From the NCBI GenBank assembly GCA_018240015.1, contig JAFEGJ010000006.1:15074-79073 (forward strand): DNA of 64,000 nt, written 5' to 3'. The notes under the pieces were generated by a model. That model worked only from the letters and a program-made list of their open reading frames with translations. It was not told the DNA's origin and searched no databases. Every line of letters starts with the position of its first letter. Within the stretch, counting starts at the first letter, position 1. Position numbers and translations under genes: made by a program. The DNA is from Verrucomicrobiota bacterium. GTDB lineage: Bacteria > Chlamydiota > Chlamydiia > Chlamydiales > Rhabdochlamydiaceae. Shown here in pieces: positions 1 to 8,247 of the stretch.

Positions 1-449
1 CGCTGTCCGCCGCTAAATTCATGGGGAAAACGGCGAAGGAGTGAGTGGCTCAAGGCCACTTTGGAGAAGAGTGAGGGGATAGTGCTGGGGGAAAGGGGAA
101 TTTTGTGGATGTCGAAGGGCTCGCGCAGGATGTCTTCGGCGGACATGCGGGGGTTGAGGGAGGCATAAGGGTCTTGGAAGATGATCTGGGCAGATTTGCG
201 CCAGGCTTTGAGGGCGCGAGGGGAGAGCTCGAGGATGTCTTCGTCGTTGAAAAGAATTTCTCCGGAGGTAGGCTCGATAAGGCGAAGGAGTGAACGGCCG
301 AGCGTCGATTTGCCGCAGCCGCTTTCACCGACGAGGCCGAGGGTCTCTTTCGGATAAATGTCGAAGGAGACGCCGTCGACGGATTTGATGGTTCCCTTTT
401 TGACGCGGAAGTGGGTTTTAAGATCTCGAACTTTAAGAAGGGGAGTCAT
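1..449 (-). CDS. oppF: Oligopeptide ABC transporter ATP-binding protein OppF (partial)
   Basis: N-terminal 149 codons of the second ATPase of an oligopeptide/dipeptide importer; it powers peptide uptake through the OppB/OppC channel at the inner membrane. Reading from the ATG at 449, a Walker A (GESGCGKST) and the Q-loop region ([12 protein letters not shown]) are visible, and the window ends within the ABC signature (HEFSGGQ). The start codon overlaps the oppD stop as ATGA, with a GAGG Shine-Dalgarno inside the last oppD codons, so translation is probably coupled. Only the 3' part (Walker B, C-terminal oligopeptide-binding extension) is missing because of the window edge. Confidence 0.93.
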   Translation of the reverse strand, partial: MTPLLKVRDLKTHFRVKKGTIKSVDGVSFDIYPKETLGLVGESGCGKSTLGRSLLRLIEPTSGEILFNDEDILELSPRALKAWRKSAQIIFQDPYASLNPRMSAEDILREPFDIHKIPLSPSTIPSLFSKVALSHSLLRRFPHEFSGGQ

Positions 450-1411
450 GGGTGCCTCGGGTCGTGGAGCCAGCAACGAGCGCAGTGGGAGGGCCCCACA
501 TCAAAAGCAGGGGGGGATTGAGAGCGGCAGATCTGCATGGCCTGGCTGCAACGGGGGGCAAAACTGCAACCGGGAGGAAGGCGAGAAAGATCAGGTGGTT
601 GTCCGGAGATGGGCGTGAGCGCGGCATTATGGGGAAGGTCGAGGCGTGCGGTGGCGGAAAGGAGCCGCTGGGTGTAGGGATGCTGCGGAGATGAAAAAAT
701 CTGGAGCGCGGGGGCATCTTCGACGATTTCACCGGCATACATGACGATGATGCGGCTGCAAAATCCGGCCGCGAGGCTTAAGTCATGGGTGATGAGGATG
801 GTTGTTTTTTCTTTTTGGATGTCTTGGATGAGGGCGAGGATTTGGGCTTGCACGGTGACATCGAGTGCGGTCGTGGGTTCATCGGCGATGAGAAGAGAGG
901 GGTTTGCGGCGAGGGCGATGGCGATCATGACGCGCTGGCGCATGCCGCCGCTGAGTGTGTGGGGATATTCGCCCAGGCGTCTTTCGGGATCGGAGATGCC
1001 GACTTTTTTGAGGAGATTTAAAACGATGGGATGGGGATCTTCATTGGGATAGTGACACAAAAAGGCTTCAGCAATTTGCTGCCCAATTTTCATCGTTGGG
1101 GTCAGCGATGTCATGGGGTCTTGGAAGATCATCCCGATTTCTTTTCCGCGCACTTTTTGGAGTTCTGGAGGAGAAAATTCGAGGAGGTTTTTGCCTTTAT
1201 ACCAAATTTCTCCCTGATCAATTGTCGCATTTTTTGAAAGAAGGCGCGCGAGGGTGCGGACGAGGGCCGATTTTCCGGAGCCTGATTCTCCTACGAAGCC
1301 GACGGTTTCTCCTTCGAAGATTTTGAAGCTGGCCCCACGGACTGCGCGCACGACTTGTCTGCGGCGGTGGAAAGAGACATGTAGATCCTGGACATCGAGT
1401 AAAAGAGTCAT
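446..1411 (-). CDS. oppD: Oligopeptide ABC transporter ATP-binding protein OppD
   Basis: First ATPase of the Opp importer, 321 residues, the usual family length. In order: Walker A GESGSGKS near residue 40, Q-loop MIFQDPMTSL, signature TLSGGMRQR, Walker B LLIADEPTTALD and H-loop LITHD. The C-terminal oligo/HPY extension is present with its Cys motif (CSFAPRC, then CARCW), which in relatives can bind an iron-sulfur cluster. It overlaps oppC by 4 nt and oppF by 4 nt. The start is preceded by AAGGATC, which is also the coding sequence for the C-terminal DPRI of OppC. Family-level substrate is peptides; the exact substrate cannot be read from sequence. Confidence 0.95.
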   Translation of the reverse strand: MTLLLDVQDLHVSFHRRRQVVRAVRGASFKIFEGETVGFVGESGSGKSALVRTLARLLSKNATIDQGEIWYKGKNLLEFSPPELQKVRGKEIGMIFQDPMTSLTPTMKIGQQIAEAFLCHYPNEDPHPIVLNLLKKVGISDPERRLGEYPHTLSGGMRQRVMIAIALAANPSLLIADEPTTALDVTVQAQILALIQDIQKEKTTILITHDLSLAAGFCSRIIVMYAGEIVEDAPALQIFSSPQHPYTQRLLSATARLDLPHNAALTPISGQPPDLSRLPPGCSFAPRCSQAMQICRSQSPPAFDVGPSHCARCWLHDPRHP

Positions 1412-2313
1412 TTCGCGATCCTTGGGTCAAAAGCATCGCGCAGGCCATCTCCGATGATGTTAAAACACAGCATCGTCAGGCAAATAAATCCCGCAGGGAA
1501 AAAAAGGCGCCAAGGGTAGTAGGAAAGAGCCGAGAGGCCGTCGCTGGCCATCGTTCCCCAACTTGCGATGGGGGCTTGAATGCCGAGGCCTAAAAAGCTA
1601 AGAAACGCTTCGGCGAAGATGGCTGTGGGAATAGTGAGTGTCATGGTGGTGATGATGGGTCCCATGGCATTGGGAATGAGGTGTCTTAGCAAAATGCGCG
1701 TGGTGGAGGCGCCTAGAGCTCTGGCTGCGAGGACAAATTCAGCCGATTTGAGCTGCAAAATCTGACCGCGCACGATGCGGGCCATGGGGATCCATCCGGT
1801 CATCGTAAGAGCGATGAGGATGGTGCCGAGGCCCGAGCCGATCATGACGGTGAGCAAGATGACGACGAGAAGATACGGAATGGAGTAGAGAATGTCGGCC
1901 ACGCGCATGATCGTATCGTCAGTTTTTCCTCCTTTCCAGGCGGCAAAAGCGCCAAAAAAAACGCCGATGGCTAGATCTATGAGGGCGGCGGTGATGCCCA
2001 CGAAAAGAGAGATGCGAGCTCCCCACCAGATGCGGGTGAAGATATCGCGTCCGAGCTCGTCGGTTCCAAACCAAAATTGCAAAGAAGGGGTGAGGTTTTT
2101 CAAGGGAAGGTGGGTTTCAAAATAGGTGTACTTCGAAAAAAGAGGGCCAATAGCTGCAAATAGGATGAGAACACCCAAAATGTAGAGAGCCGCGAGAGCA
2201 AAGCGGGCCTCTTTAAAGCGATACCACGATTCCTTCCAGTAAGAAATACTTTCTACGGAAGGCTCTTCTTCTTGCGCCAAAGGCGGCGCGACTGCAACTT
2301 CGAATTCGTCCAT
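1408..2313 (-). CDS. oppC: Oligopeptide ABC transporter permease OppC
   Basis: Inner-membrane permease subunit, 301 residues, with an N-terminal cytoplasmic stretch, a first membrane segment (about residues 38-60) followed by a periplasmic loop, then the five-helix BPD_transp_1 core. The EAA loop that docks the ATPases is recognisable around RALGASTTRILLRHLIPNA. The protein ends in FDPRIAK, a tail typical of this family. The start at 2313 lies 61 nt inside the oppB reading frame and carries an AAGGATCTC ribosome binding site. Pairs with OppB as the heterodimeric channel. Confidence 0.94.
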   Translation of the reverse strand: MDEFEVAVAPPLAQEEEPSVESISYWKESWYRFKEARFALAALYILGVLILFAAIGPLFSKYTYFETHLPLKNLTPSLQFWFGTDELGRDIFTRIWWGARISLFVGITAALIDLAIGVFFGAFAAWKGGKTDDTIMRVADILYSIPYLLVVILLTVMIGSGLGTILIALTMTGWIPMARIVRGQILQLKSAEFVLAARALGASTTRILLRHLIPNAMGPIITTMTLTIPTAIFAEAFLSFLGLGIQAPIASWGTMASDGLSALSYYPWRLFFPAGFICLTMLCFNIIGDGLRDAFDPRIAK

Positions 2314-3221
2314 GAGATCCTTGGGTCAAGCAAACAATATACGACATCGACGATAAAAACGCAGGCCATCAAGATCGCGCTGTAAAAAATGGTAAGGGCC
2401 ATGATGAGGGTATAGTCGCGATTAGAAACACTGAGGACAAACCATTGTCCGAGGCCGGGGATGCCAAAAATCTTTTCTACGACAAAACTGCCGGTAAGCA
2501 CTGAGGCTGTGAGGGGACCGAGGTATGTGATCACAGGAAGGATCGAGGTGCGCAGGACATGTCTAAAGAAAATCTTGCCCTCTGATAGTCCCTTGCTCTG
2601 CGCGGTCAGAACAAATTCTTGGGCGAGAATTTCGATCATCGTGCTGCGCGTCAGCCTTGCGATGAAGGCAGTGGGCAGGGCTGCCAGCGAAAGCGCTGGT
2701 AAAATGGTATGGAGGGGCGTTCCCCAACGAGCAACGGGAAAAATGTCGAATTTGATCGCGAGTAAATACTGCAAAAACGTTGCCATGAGAAAGCTGGGAA
2801 GAGAGATCCCTAGAGCTGATAAAAGCATCGTCACACGGTCTTGCCATTTGCCGCGATTTAATGCTGCAAGCGATCCAAAAGTAATGCCGAGTGCCGTTGC
2901 CAGTAAAATCGCTTCCATACCGAGCAAAAGTGAGACAGGAAAAGCATCTTTGATGACATCGACAGCCATGCGGCCTTGGTATTTGAGCGAAGGGCCGAGA
3001 TCGCCATTCATGAGACCGTTTAAGTAATAACTATATTGCACCAGGATGGGCTTGTCGAGATGATAGTGTTTGTTGAGGGCATCGAGCACTTCTTGGGGCA
3101 GTGCTTGTTCTTCGGCAAACGGATCTCCCGGCGCGGCGTGCATTAAAAAGAATGTCAGTGTTGCGACAACGAAGAGGGACGTGACTAAAAGACAAAACTT
3201 TTTGAATAGGTAGAAAATCAT
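2253..3221 (-). CDS. oppB: Oligopeptide ABC transporter permease OppB
   Basis: Permease subunit and first gene of the oppBCDF operon. From the ATG at 3221 the protein has one N-terminal transmembrane helix followed by the HAAPGDPF motif typical of OppB/DppB, a periplasmic domain, and five more helices with the EAA loop (KGLSEGKIFFRHVLRTSILP). I prefer this ATG over the in-frame GTG at 3242 because a -10 box occupies the intervening bases. Most OppB proteins end a few residues after LDPRI; here the frame runs about 20 residues further, through the oppC start. No oppA (binding protein) is present in the window; it may be encoded elsewhere. Confidence 0.93.
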   Translation of the reverse strand: MIFYLFKKFCLLVTSLFVVATLTFFLMHAAPGDPFAEEQALPQEVLDALNKHYHLDKPILVQYSYYLNGLMNGDLGPSLKYQGRMAVDVIKDAFPVSLLLGMEAILLATALGITFGSLAALNRGKWQDRVTMLLSALGISLPSFLMATFLQYLLAIKFDIFPVARWGTPLHTILPALSLAALPTAFIARLTRSTMIEILAQEFVLTAQSKGLSEGKIFFRHVLRTSILPVITYLGPLTASVLTGSFVVEKIFGIPGLGQWFVLSVSNRDYTLIMALTIFYSAILMACVFIVDVVYCLLDPRISWTNSKLQSRRLWRKKKSLP

Positions 3222-3228
3222 TGAGCTG

Positions 3229-3257
3229 ATTATAGTCGACACTACAATTTATGGTAA
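3229..3257 (-). promoter_or_regulatory. Predicted sigma-70-type promoter of oppBCDF
   Basis: TATAAT (3229-3234) with TTACCA (3252-3257) 17 bp upstream. The -10 ends 7 nt before the oppB ATG at 3221, so the expected transcription start coincides with the start codon and no Shine-Dalgarno is present. The -35 overlaps the start of the divergent small gene at 3251. Confidence 0.5.
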
Positions 3258-3547
3258 CTCCCGTGCAGCTGACTCCTTTGGGCTTTGTCTTTGCTGTAGC
3301 GATTGGTGCCTCTGTGCATCTGGTGGTTGCAAAGGTTGCAGAGGAAATCCTAAAACTGGGAGAGCCGGTCAAAGAGGCGAGGACTTTCGCCATAGCTTCT
3401 GCAACGCTGGCCTGTCTCTTTGAAGTGTATCGATCAACTACCGATAACAATCGAATGGTATCTCAAGCGTTTCTTGAGGGTATCCTCGTTTCTACTTTAT
3501 TTTTAATGTGGTCGCATAGTCGCTCAGAAGCGAAAGACATTCTCTAA
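3251..3547 (+). CDS. Small hypothetical membrane protein
   Basis: 98 residues, not recognised. Two hydrophobic stretches are visible: about residues 8-27 (LTPLGFVFAVAIGASVHLVV) and about 74-86 (FLEGILVSTLFLMW), with a charged middle. It is divergent from oppB, lies 34 nt upstream of the large AAA protein on the same strand and could be co-transcribed with it. The start codon at 3251 sits almost on top of a TACAAT box, so the true start may be slightly downstream. No function is proposed. Confidence 0.55.
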   Translation: MVTPVQLTPLGFVFAVAIGASVHLVVAKVAEEILKLGEPVKEARTFAIASATLACLFEVYRSTTDNNRMVSQAFLEGILVSTLFLMWSHSRSEAKDIL

Positions 3548-3581
3548 TTTTTCCTGTACCTCAATATTCCTATCTAGTAAA

Positions 3582-6500
3582 ATGGTTCGAAAAATTAAAA
3601 AAGATATGGGAATAAATAACATTTCATTCAATTTTTCTACCGGCTCAAATGCGGCTTTTTATTTTGCTTCCGGAGTCTTGTTTACAGCAACAGCCTATAA
3701 AGTTTCCCAATATGTGTTTTCTGGATATCAGAAATCTAGATTTAAACCGCTATTTTCATCGGTTGCTGCAACCACTTATCTATTCATTCTAAAAGTACAA
3801 TTAAAACCCGAATGGATTGAAAAATGTACTCTTTCTGTTGTCGGCTATGTTGGGGGAGTTCTCACTGCATTGTTCGTCATCGTCATAAAAATGATGCAAA
3901 CAGATGACGAAGAGGGGTTGGAAGTTCGAGTCCCCACAAAAAACTATAAAACTCCTAGGAAAGACGATTACAAAGAGATTTTACCTGAAGTAAATAAAAA
4001 CAATTTAATTTTTATAACTGCTCCAAAAGGAGTAGATAAAGTCGATTTTGTCAATTACTATATATCGGAAAACTCACGTAAGATTCATCTTTTACCCCCT
4101 AAATTTTGTAATGCTGAAAGCATTAAACAGTATGCATCGGAAATCATCTCGTTTTGTGAGGCGTCAAAAGCTATTCTTTATATCGATGCTTCGAACGGGA
4201 TTGAGGAGTGGAATTGGATTCTTCCTTTCCTTGAACCTGCAATAGGTTGCAAAGTGAAAGTCCTTGTCGCATGGGATCATACGCTTCCCGCCTCGCTTCC
4301 TTCAAAAGCTACCCAATTGTTCCTACCACCGGCATCAATACAAGCTACCTCCCTTATGTTGCAGGGGTTAAATAAAGAAATTTCTGTTGAAGAACTCAAA
4401 TATATTATGCTTGCTGCTGCTTATTTGCCGGAGGCTTTCCCGGGCAGCGCTGTTAAAATCTACAAGGAATACCTAGCTCTACAAAAAAGAATACCTCTTC
4501 TTGAATACCTTCGCATAGCAGTGAAAGTGGAGCCGATTTGGATTGAAACAGACATGACGAGTCTAGCTAAGTTGCTTAATGAATCGCGAGAGACAATTTC
4601 AAAGGACCTAGTTGGAATTAAAAGTATCCTCAATCAGATCAACGCTCTTTTACTGAGCGCCTTAAGCTTCCCCAGAACCGGAAAAGGGGGCGGACCCTTA
4701 GCGAGCTTCATTCTTAGTGGGCCTTCAGGATATGGGAAAACATCGATTGCTGAAGGCATCGCAGAAAACTTATTCCACAGCCGACTGCTCCGCACATCCT
4801 TGGAAGAGTTGGATGCAGGAGAATTGCCGGCTTTTAAAGAAAAGCTCAGTTCTTTTAGTTCTTATCCCCGGGTTATTCTCATTGAAGGAATCGACTATTT
4901 GCATGGCGCTGAAAACTCTTTAATCCCTGTCAACTCTCCTAGTTTGCCTTTTGTTCTCTCTTTGTTGAAAGGAGAACATCCCGAATTGCGAATGGAAAGA
5001 TCATTAATCATCATGACCGCGACAAAGGAAAGCGCGATCGATGCCGATTTCCTTAATGCTACAAAATTAATCCCTATAAATTACAAAGGAGAGGCTAGGA
5101 CTCAACTTTTTCACCATCTTTATACAAAGGTCTGCGAAGAGCAAAGGAAGTGGAGCAGAGAGGTTGTTTCTGAAGAGCGGGAGTTGAAGACCGAATGCGA
5201 ATCTTGTGAATCCCCAATCGAGATAGAAAATCTGTTAAGACATCGTTTAATTGAACCCCTTGTTTTAGGAAAGTTGGAGGGCGGATTGTCCCTAATTAGT
5301 CATCGATCTACATATGTTCGGACCTGGCTTTCTAAAAAGGGGGATTCTTTTGTGACTGCTTTACCCCCGAGCCCAAAAACGCACGCATGGCAAAGAGAAA
5401 CTACATTGAAAGAGCTCTTGCAAGCATTGCTCAATGGTCCAGGAGCTATCCTTGTTGGTCCTACGGGGGCAGGAAAATCCGATCTCATTCAAAAATTCGC
5501 ACAAGAAAATCCTCAGAACCGGGAGATTATTCGCTTAAACCAAACTAATTTCGCATCGGATTCTAAATTCATGGGACAATTTCAAGACCATGTAAAAGAG
5601 CTCAATGACCGAGTTAAAGCCAACAAATCGGTCCTGGTCATCGAAGGAGCAACCCTACTTGTGCCTGAGGTAAGAGAAGAACTTTATAAATTTGCTCCCC
5701 AATTGGAAGAAATGATTGAAGAGGGGGGATTTAGTACCATCTTGTCAGTGACAGAAGAAGAATATAAGAAACTCAAGCTTCAAAGTCCTAAACTTATCGG
5801 TCAGCTCAAACGCGTCGATGTCAAACCCTTAACTGAAAAAGAAAGCCTGGGCGTTTTGCAGAAAATAAAACCCGAGTTAGAGCGAAAATTGTCGTGTAGA
5901 TTTGAAGAAAAAGCCTTTTCAGCTCTTTTAAAGTATGCTCATTATTTAAATGGAAGCTTGCCAGGATCTGCGATCATTTTTCTTGAGCGCATGACGGTGG
6001 CTGAGCAAACAACAGTATCTGAGCTGCAGATTTTGAATAGTCTCTCCCTGCAGTTGCATATCGGCCTTGAGTGGCTCCAAGAAAAACACCCAGGATTTCA
6101 GCCCAAAATTGAGCAAGCCAAAAAGTCTTTGAAAATAAAAATCCATGGTCAAGATAAAGCGATTGATGAAATTTGCGATACAATTCGAACCCGGCATATG
6201 AGAGTCAGCCCCAGTCAGACTAAAACTTTAGGGAGCTTCTTACTGAAAGGTCCGCCTGGAGTTGGTAAAACGTTTTTTGCCCAGTCTCTATCGGACGAGT
6301 TATTTGAAAAGAATTTCATCCGTATCGATATGCAACATTTGATTGACTATAGTAGGCTTGTAAAGCTCACTGAGCACGGCGGCTTATTTGCAAAGCTCAA
6401 TGAACAACCATTTGCTGTCGTTCTTCTCGATGAAATTGAAAAAGCCCCTGTCGAGGCGCAAGAAGCTCTCTTGGGGATATTGCAAGACGGAAGATTCATT

Positions 6501-6887
6501 GATAAAAAGGGATTTGAAGTACGGTTTGATCAGGCTGTGATTGTGATGACTACCAACGCCCAAAGGCTGGATCAAAGTTTCAGACCTGAGTTCTTAAACC
6601 GCCTGACCGTAGTAGAATTTTCTTCTCTTTCTCATGAAGCTCAAACTTCTCTAGTGAAGGATAAACTAGAACTTATTAAAGCAAATTGTAAAGAGCAGGA
6701 TTTAACCGTTACTTTTGAAGAAAGTGCCGTCAACTATTTCGTTGAAAAGCTGCAAAGGCAAATCAACGCCAGGGACTTAGACCGTCTCCTTGAAAGAGAA
6801 GTCAGCAACAAGCTCTCCTCTTTCGAAGTGAATAAAAAAATTACTGTAACAGGCGAAACCAATTCCTTAACATTTAAAGCCTCATAA
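3582..6887 (+). CDS. Membrane-anchored protein with four tandem AAA/Clp-like modules
   Basis: 1101 residues. Two or three hydrophobic segments occupy residues 24-105. Four NTPase-like modules follow. Module 1 (about 135-310) looks degenerate: APKGVDKV where a P-loop should be, then a Walker-B-like ILYIDAS. Module 2 has Walker A GPSGYGKT at 380 but Walker B VILIEGIDYL. Module 3 has GPTGAGKS at 626 and VLVIEGATLL. Module 4 is canonical Clp/ClpB-D2-like: GPPGVGKT at 890, VVLLDEIEKAP, sensor 1 VIVMTTNA, then FRPEFLNRL and a C-terminal small domain with NARDLDRLLERE. Modules 1 and 3 each contain LPGSA, recalling the LPDKAID helix of ClpA/B. Probably an anchored unfoldase or remodelling ATPase; no protease partner is adjacent, and no ClpB coiled-coil M-domain is seen. 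An alternative start is the ATG nine codons in. Confidence 0.82.
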   Translation: MVRKIKKDMGINNISFNFSTGSNAAFYFASGVLFTATAYKVSQYVFSGYQKSRFKPLFSSVAATTYLFILKVQLKPEWIEKCTLSVVGYVGGVLTALFVIVIKMMQTDDEEGLEVRVPTKNYKTPRKDDYKEILPEVNKNNLIFITAPKGVDKVDFVNYYISENSRKIHLLPPKFCNAESIKQYASEIISFCEASKAILYIDASNGIEEWNWILPFLEPAIGCKVKVLVAWDHTLPASLPSKATQLFLPPASIQATSLMLQGLNKEISVEELKYIMLAAAYLPEAFPGSAVKIYKEYLALQKRIPLLEYLRIAVKVEPIWIETDMTSLAKLLNESRETISKDLVGIKSILNQINALLLSALSFPRTGKGGGPLASFILSGPSGYGKTSIAEGIAENLFHSRLLRTSLEELDAGELPAFKEKLSSFSSYPRVILIEGIDYLHGAENSLIPVNSPSLPFVLSLLKGEHPELRMERSLIIMTATKESAIDADFLNATKLIPINYKGEARTQLFHHLYTKVCEEQRKWSREVVSEERELKTECESCESPIEIENLLRHRLIEPLVLGKLEGGLSLISHRSTYVRTWLSKKGDSFVTALPPSPKTHAWQRETTLKELLQALLNGPGAILVGPTGAGKSDLIQKFAQENPQNREIIRLNQTNFASDSKFMGQFQDHVKELNDRVKANKSVLVIEGATLLVPEVREELYKFAPQLEEMIEEGGFSTILSVTEEEYKKLKLQSPKLIGQLKRVDVKPLTEKESLGVLQKIKPELERKLSCRFEEKAFSALLKYAHYLNGSLPGSAIIFLERMTVAEQTTVSELQILNSLSLQLHIGLEWLQEKHPGFQPKIEQAKKSLKIKIHGQDKAIDEICDTIRTRHMRVSPSQTKTLGSFLLKGPPGVGKTFFAQSLSDELFEKNFIRIDMQHLIDYSRLVKLTEHGGLFAKLNEQPFAVVLLDEIEKAPVEAQEALLGILQDGRFIDKKGFEVRFDQAVIVMTTNAQRLDQSFRPEFLNRLTVVEFSSLSHEAQTSLVKDKLELIKANCKEQDLTVTFEESAVNYFVEKLQRQINARDLDRLLEREVSNKLSSFEVNKKITVTGETNSLTFKAS

Positions 6888-6895
6888 AATATAAT
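6867..6895 (+). promoter_or_regulatory. Predicted near-consensus promoter of rimO
   Basis: TTAACA (6867-6872), 17-bp spacer, TATAAT (6890-6895). The -35 lies in the last codons of the preceding AAA gene. The -10 ends 8 nt before the rimO ATG and there is no ribosome binding site, so the transcript is expected to be leaderless or nearly so. Confidence 0.6.
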
Positions 6896-6903
6896 AAACC
6901 CTC

Positions 6904-8247
6904 ATGAAAATTCATTTTACAAGTCTGGGCTGCGCCCGCAATCTCGTCGACTCTGAGGTCATGCTCGGCATACTTCTGCGCGCCGGCTATGAGATCACAG
7001 AGGAGCTAAAACAAGCCGATTTCCTCATCGTCAATACCTGCGGATTTTTAGAAGTTGCCCGGCAAGAATCGATCGACACCATCGAGATGCTCGTAAAAGA
7101 GAAAAAGAAAGGGGCCAAAGTTGTGGTCGCGGGCTGCATGGTCCAAAAATATGGCCCTGGCATCGAAGAGAGGTTCCCTGGGGTCCATTATTTCCTAGGC
7201 TCTGGCGATATGGAGAAGATTTTGGATGCTGTATCCGTTCCTGAGCAGGGAAGTAGCATCACCTCAGCGCGCAGCTACCTTCAGCAAGGGGAGATTCCGC
7301 GCATGCTATCGACTCCTCGCCACTTTGCTTACCTCAAGATCGCCGAAGGATGCATGAAACGGTGCGCCTTTTGCATTATCCCCAACATCAAAGGACCTCT
7401 CAAGAGTAAAGAGGAAAACCAAGTTCTCAAAGAGTTTCGCGCACTCCTTTCTCAAGGGGTCAAAGAAGTGATCCTCATCGCCCAAGATTTGGGCGACTTT
7501 GGAAAAGAGCGCAAGGTCAAGGATGGCCTCGTGCATCTCCTCAAAGAAATGCTCAAGGTAGAAGGGGATTATTGGATCCGCCTCCTCTATCTCTATCCCG
7601 ATGAGATCACCGATGAGCTCATCGAAGTTATTGCCAGCGACAAACGGATCTGTCCCTATCTCGACATGCCCATACAGCATGTGAATGATACGATTCTCAA
7701 GGCGATGCGTCGTAAGACTTCCAAAACCGACATCATCTCCATTTTAGAAAAACTTCGCGCCCGCATGCCTCATATCGTCGTTCGTACGAGCCTTATGGTT
7801 GGCTTTCCTGGAGAAACCGAAGAGCAATTTGAAGAACTGCTCGAATTTGTCGAAAAGTACCCCCTCGACAACGTCGGTATTTTCAAATACTCCCGCGAAG
7901 AAGAGTCACACTCAGCTAAACTCCCCGGTCACATTGCCGAAGATGTCAAACAAGCGCGCTTTGAAAAACTAAATGCCAAACAACTCGAGATGGCCCGCCG
8001 CCAAAATGAGCGGTTCGTTGGGCAAAAACTCCCCGTCATCGTCGAGGGAACGCACCCTGATTCTCCGCTACTCATGAGAGGCAGATTCTACGGCCAGTGC
8101 CCCGATATCGATGGGCAAGTGATCATCACCGATGGCCGCAAAGTCAGCGCCTTTGGCGAACGCTACACCGTCGAGATCACTGGAGTGGCCGATTACGATC
8201 TCATCGGTAGAGTTGTCAGCCCCACCCGTAAATTATGTCTCGTGTAG
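6904..8247 (+). CDS. rimO: Ribosomal protein S12 methylthiotransferase RimO
   Basis: Radical-SAM methylthiotransferase, 447 residues, that adds a methylthio group to an aspartate of ribosomal protein S12. The N-terminal UPF0004 domain carries the three cysteines of the auxiliary [4Fe-4S] cluster (C10 in SLGCARN, C46 in NTCGF, C78 in AGCM). The radical-SAM CxxxCxxC motif is CMKRCAFC at about 150-157. A TRAM-like domain ends the protein. The SLGCARNLVDSE start distinguishes RimO from MiaB. It overlaps the next methyltransferase by 13 nt, so the two ribosome-modifying enzymes are probably co-expressed. Confidence 0.93.
   Translation: MKIHFTSLGCARNLVDSEVMLGILLRAGYEITEELKQADFLIVNTCGFLEVARQESIDTIEMLVKEKKKGAKVVVAGCMVQKYGPGIEERFPGVHYFLGSGDMEKILDAVSVPEQGSSITSARSYLQQGEIPRMLSTPRHFAYLKIAEGCMKRCAFCIIPNIKGPLKSKEENQVLKEFRALLSQGVKEVILIAQDLGDFGKERKVKDGLVHLLKEMLKVEGDYWIRLLYLYPDEITDELIEVIASDKRICPYLDMPIQHVNDTILKAMRRKTSKTDIISILEKLRARMPHIVVRTSLMVGFPGETEEQFEELLEFVEKYPLDNVGIFKYSREEESHSAKLPGHIAEDVKQARFEKLNAKQLEMARRQNERFVGQKLPVIVEGTHPDSPLLMRGRFYGQCPDIDGQVIITDGRKVSAFGERYTVEITGVADYDLIGRVVSPTRKLCLV

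Noticed and set aside
2461-3027. Long open frame (188 codons) on the plus strand opposite oppB
   Set aside because: Shadow of oppB: no ribosome binding site and no recognisable domain, while oppB on the other strand has full family motifs.
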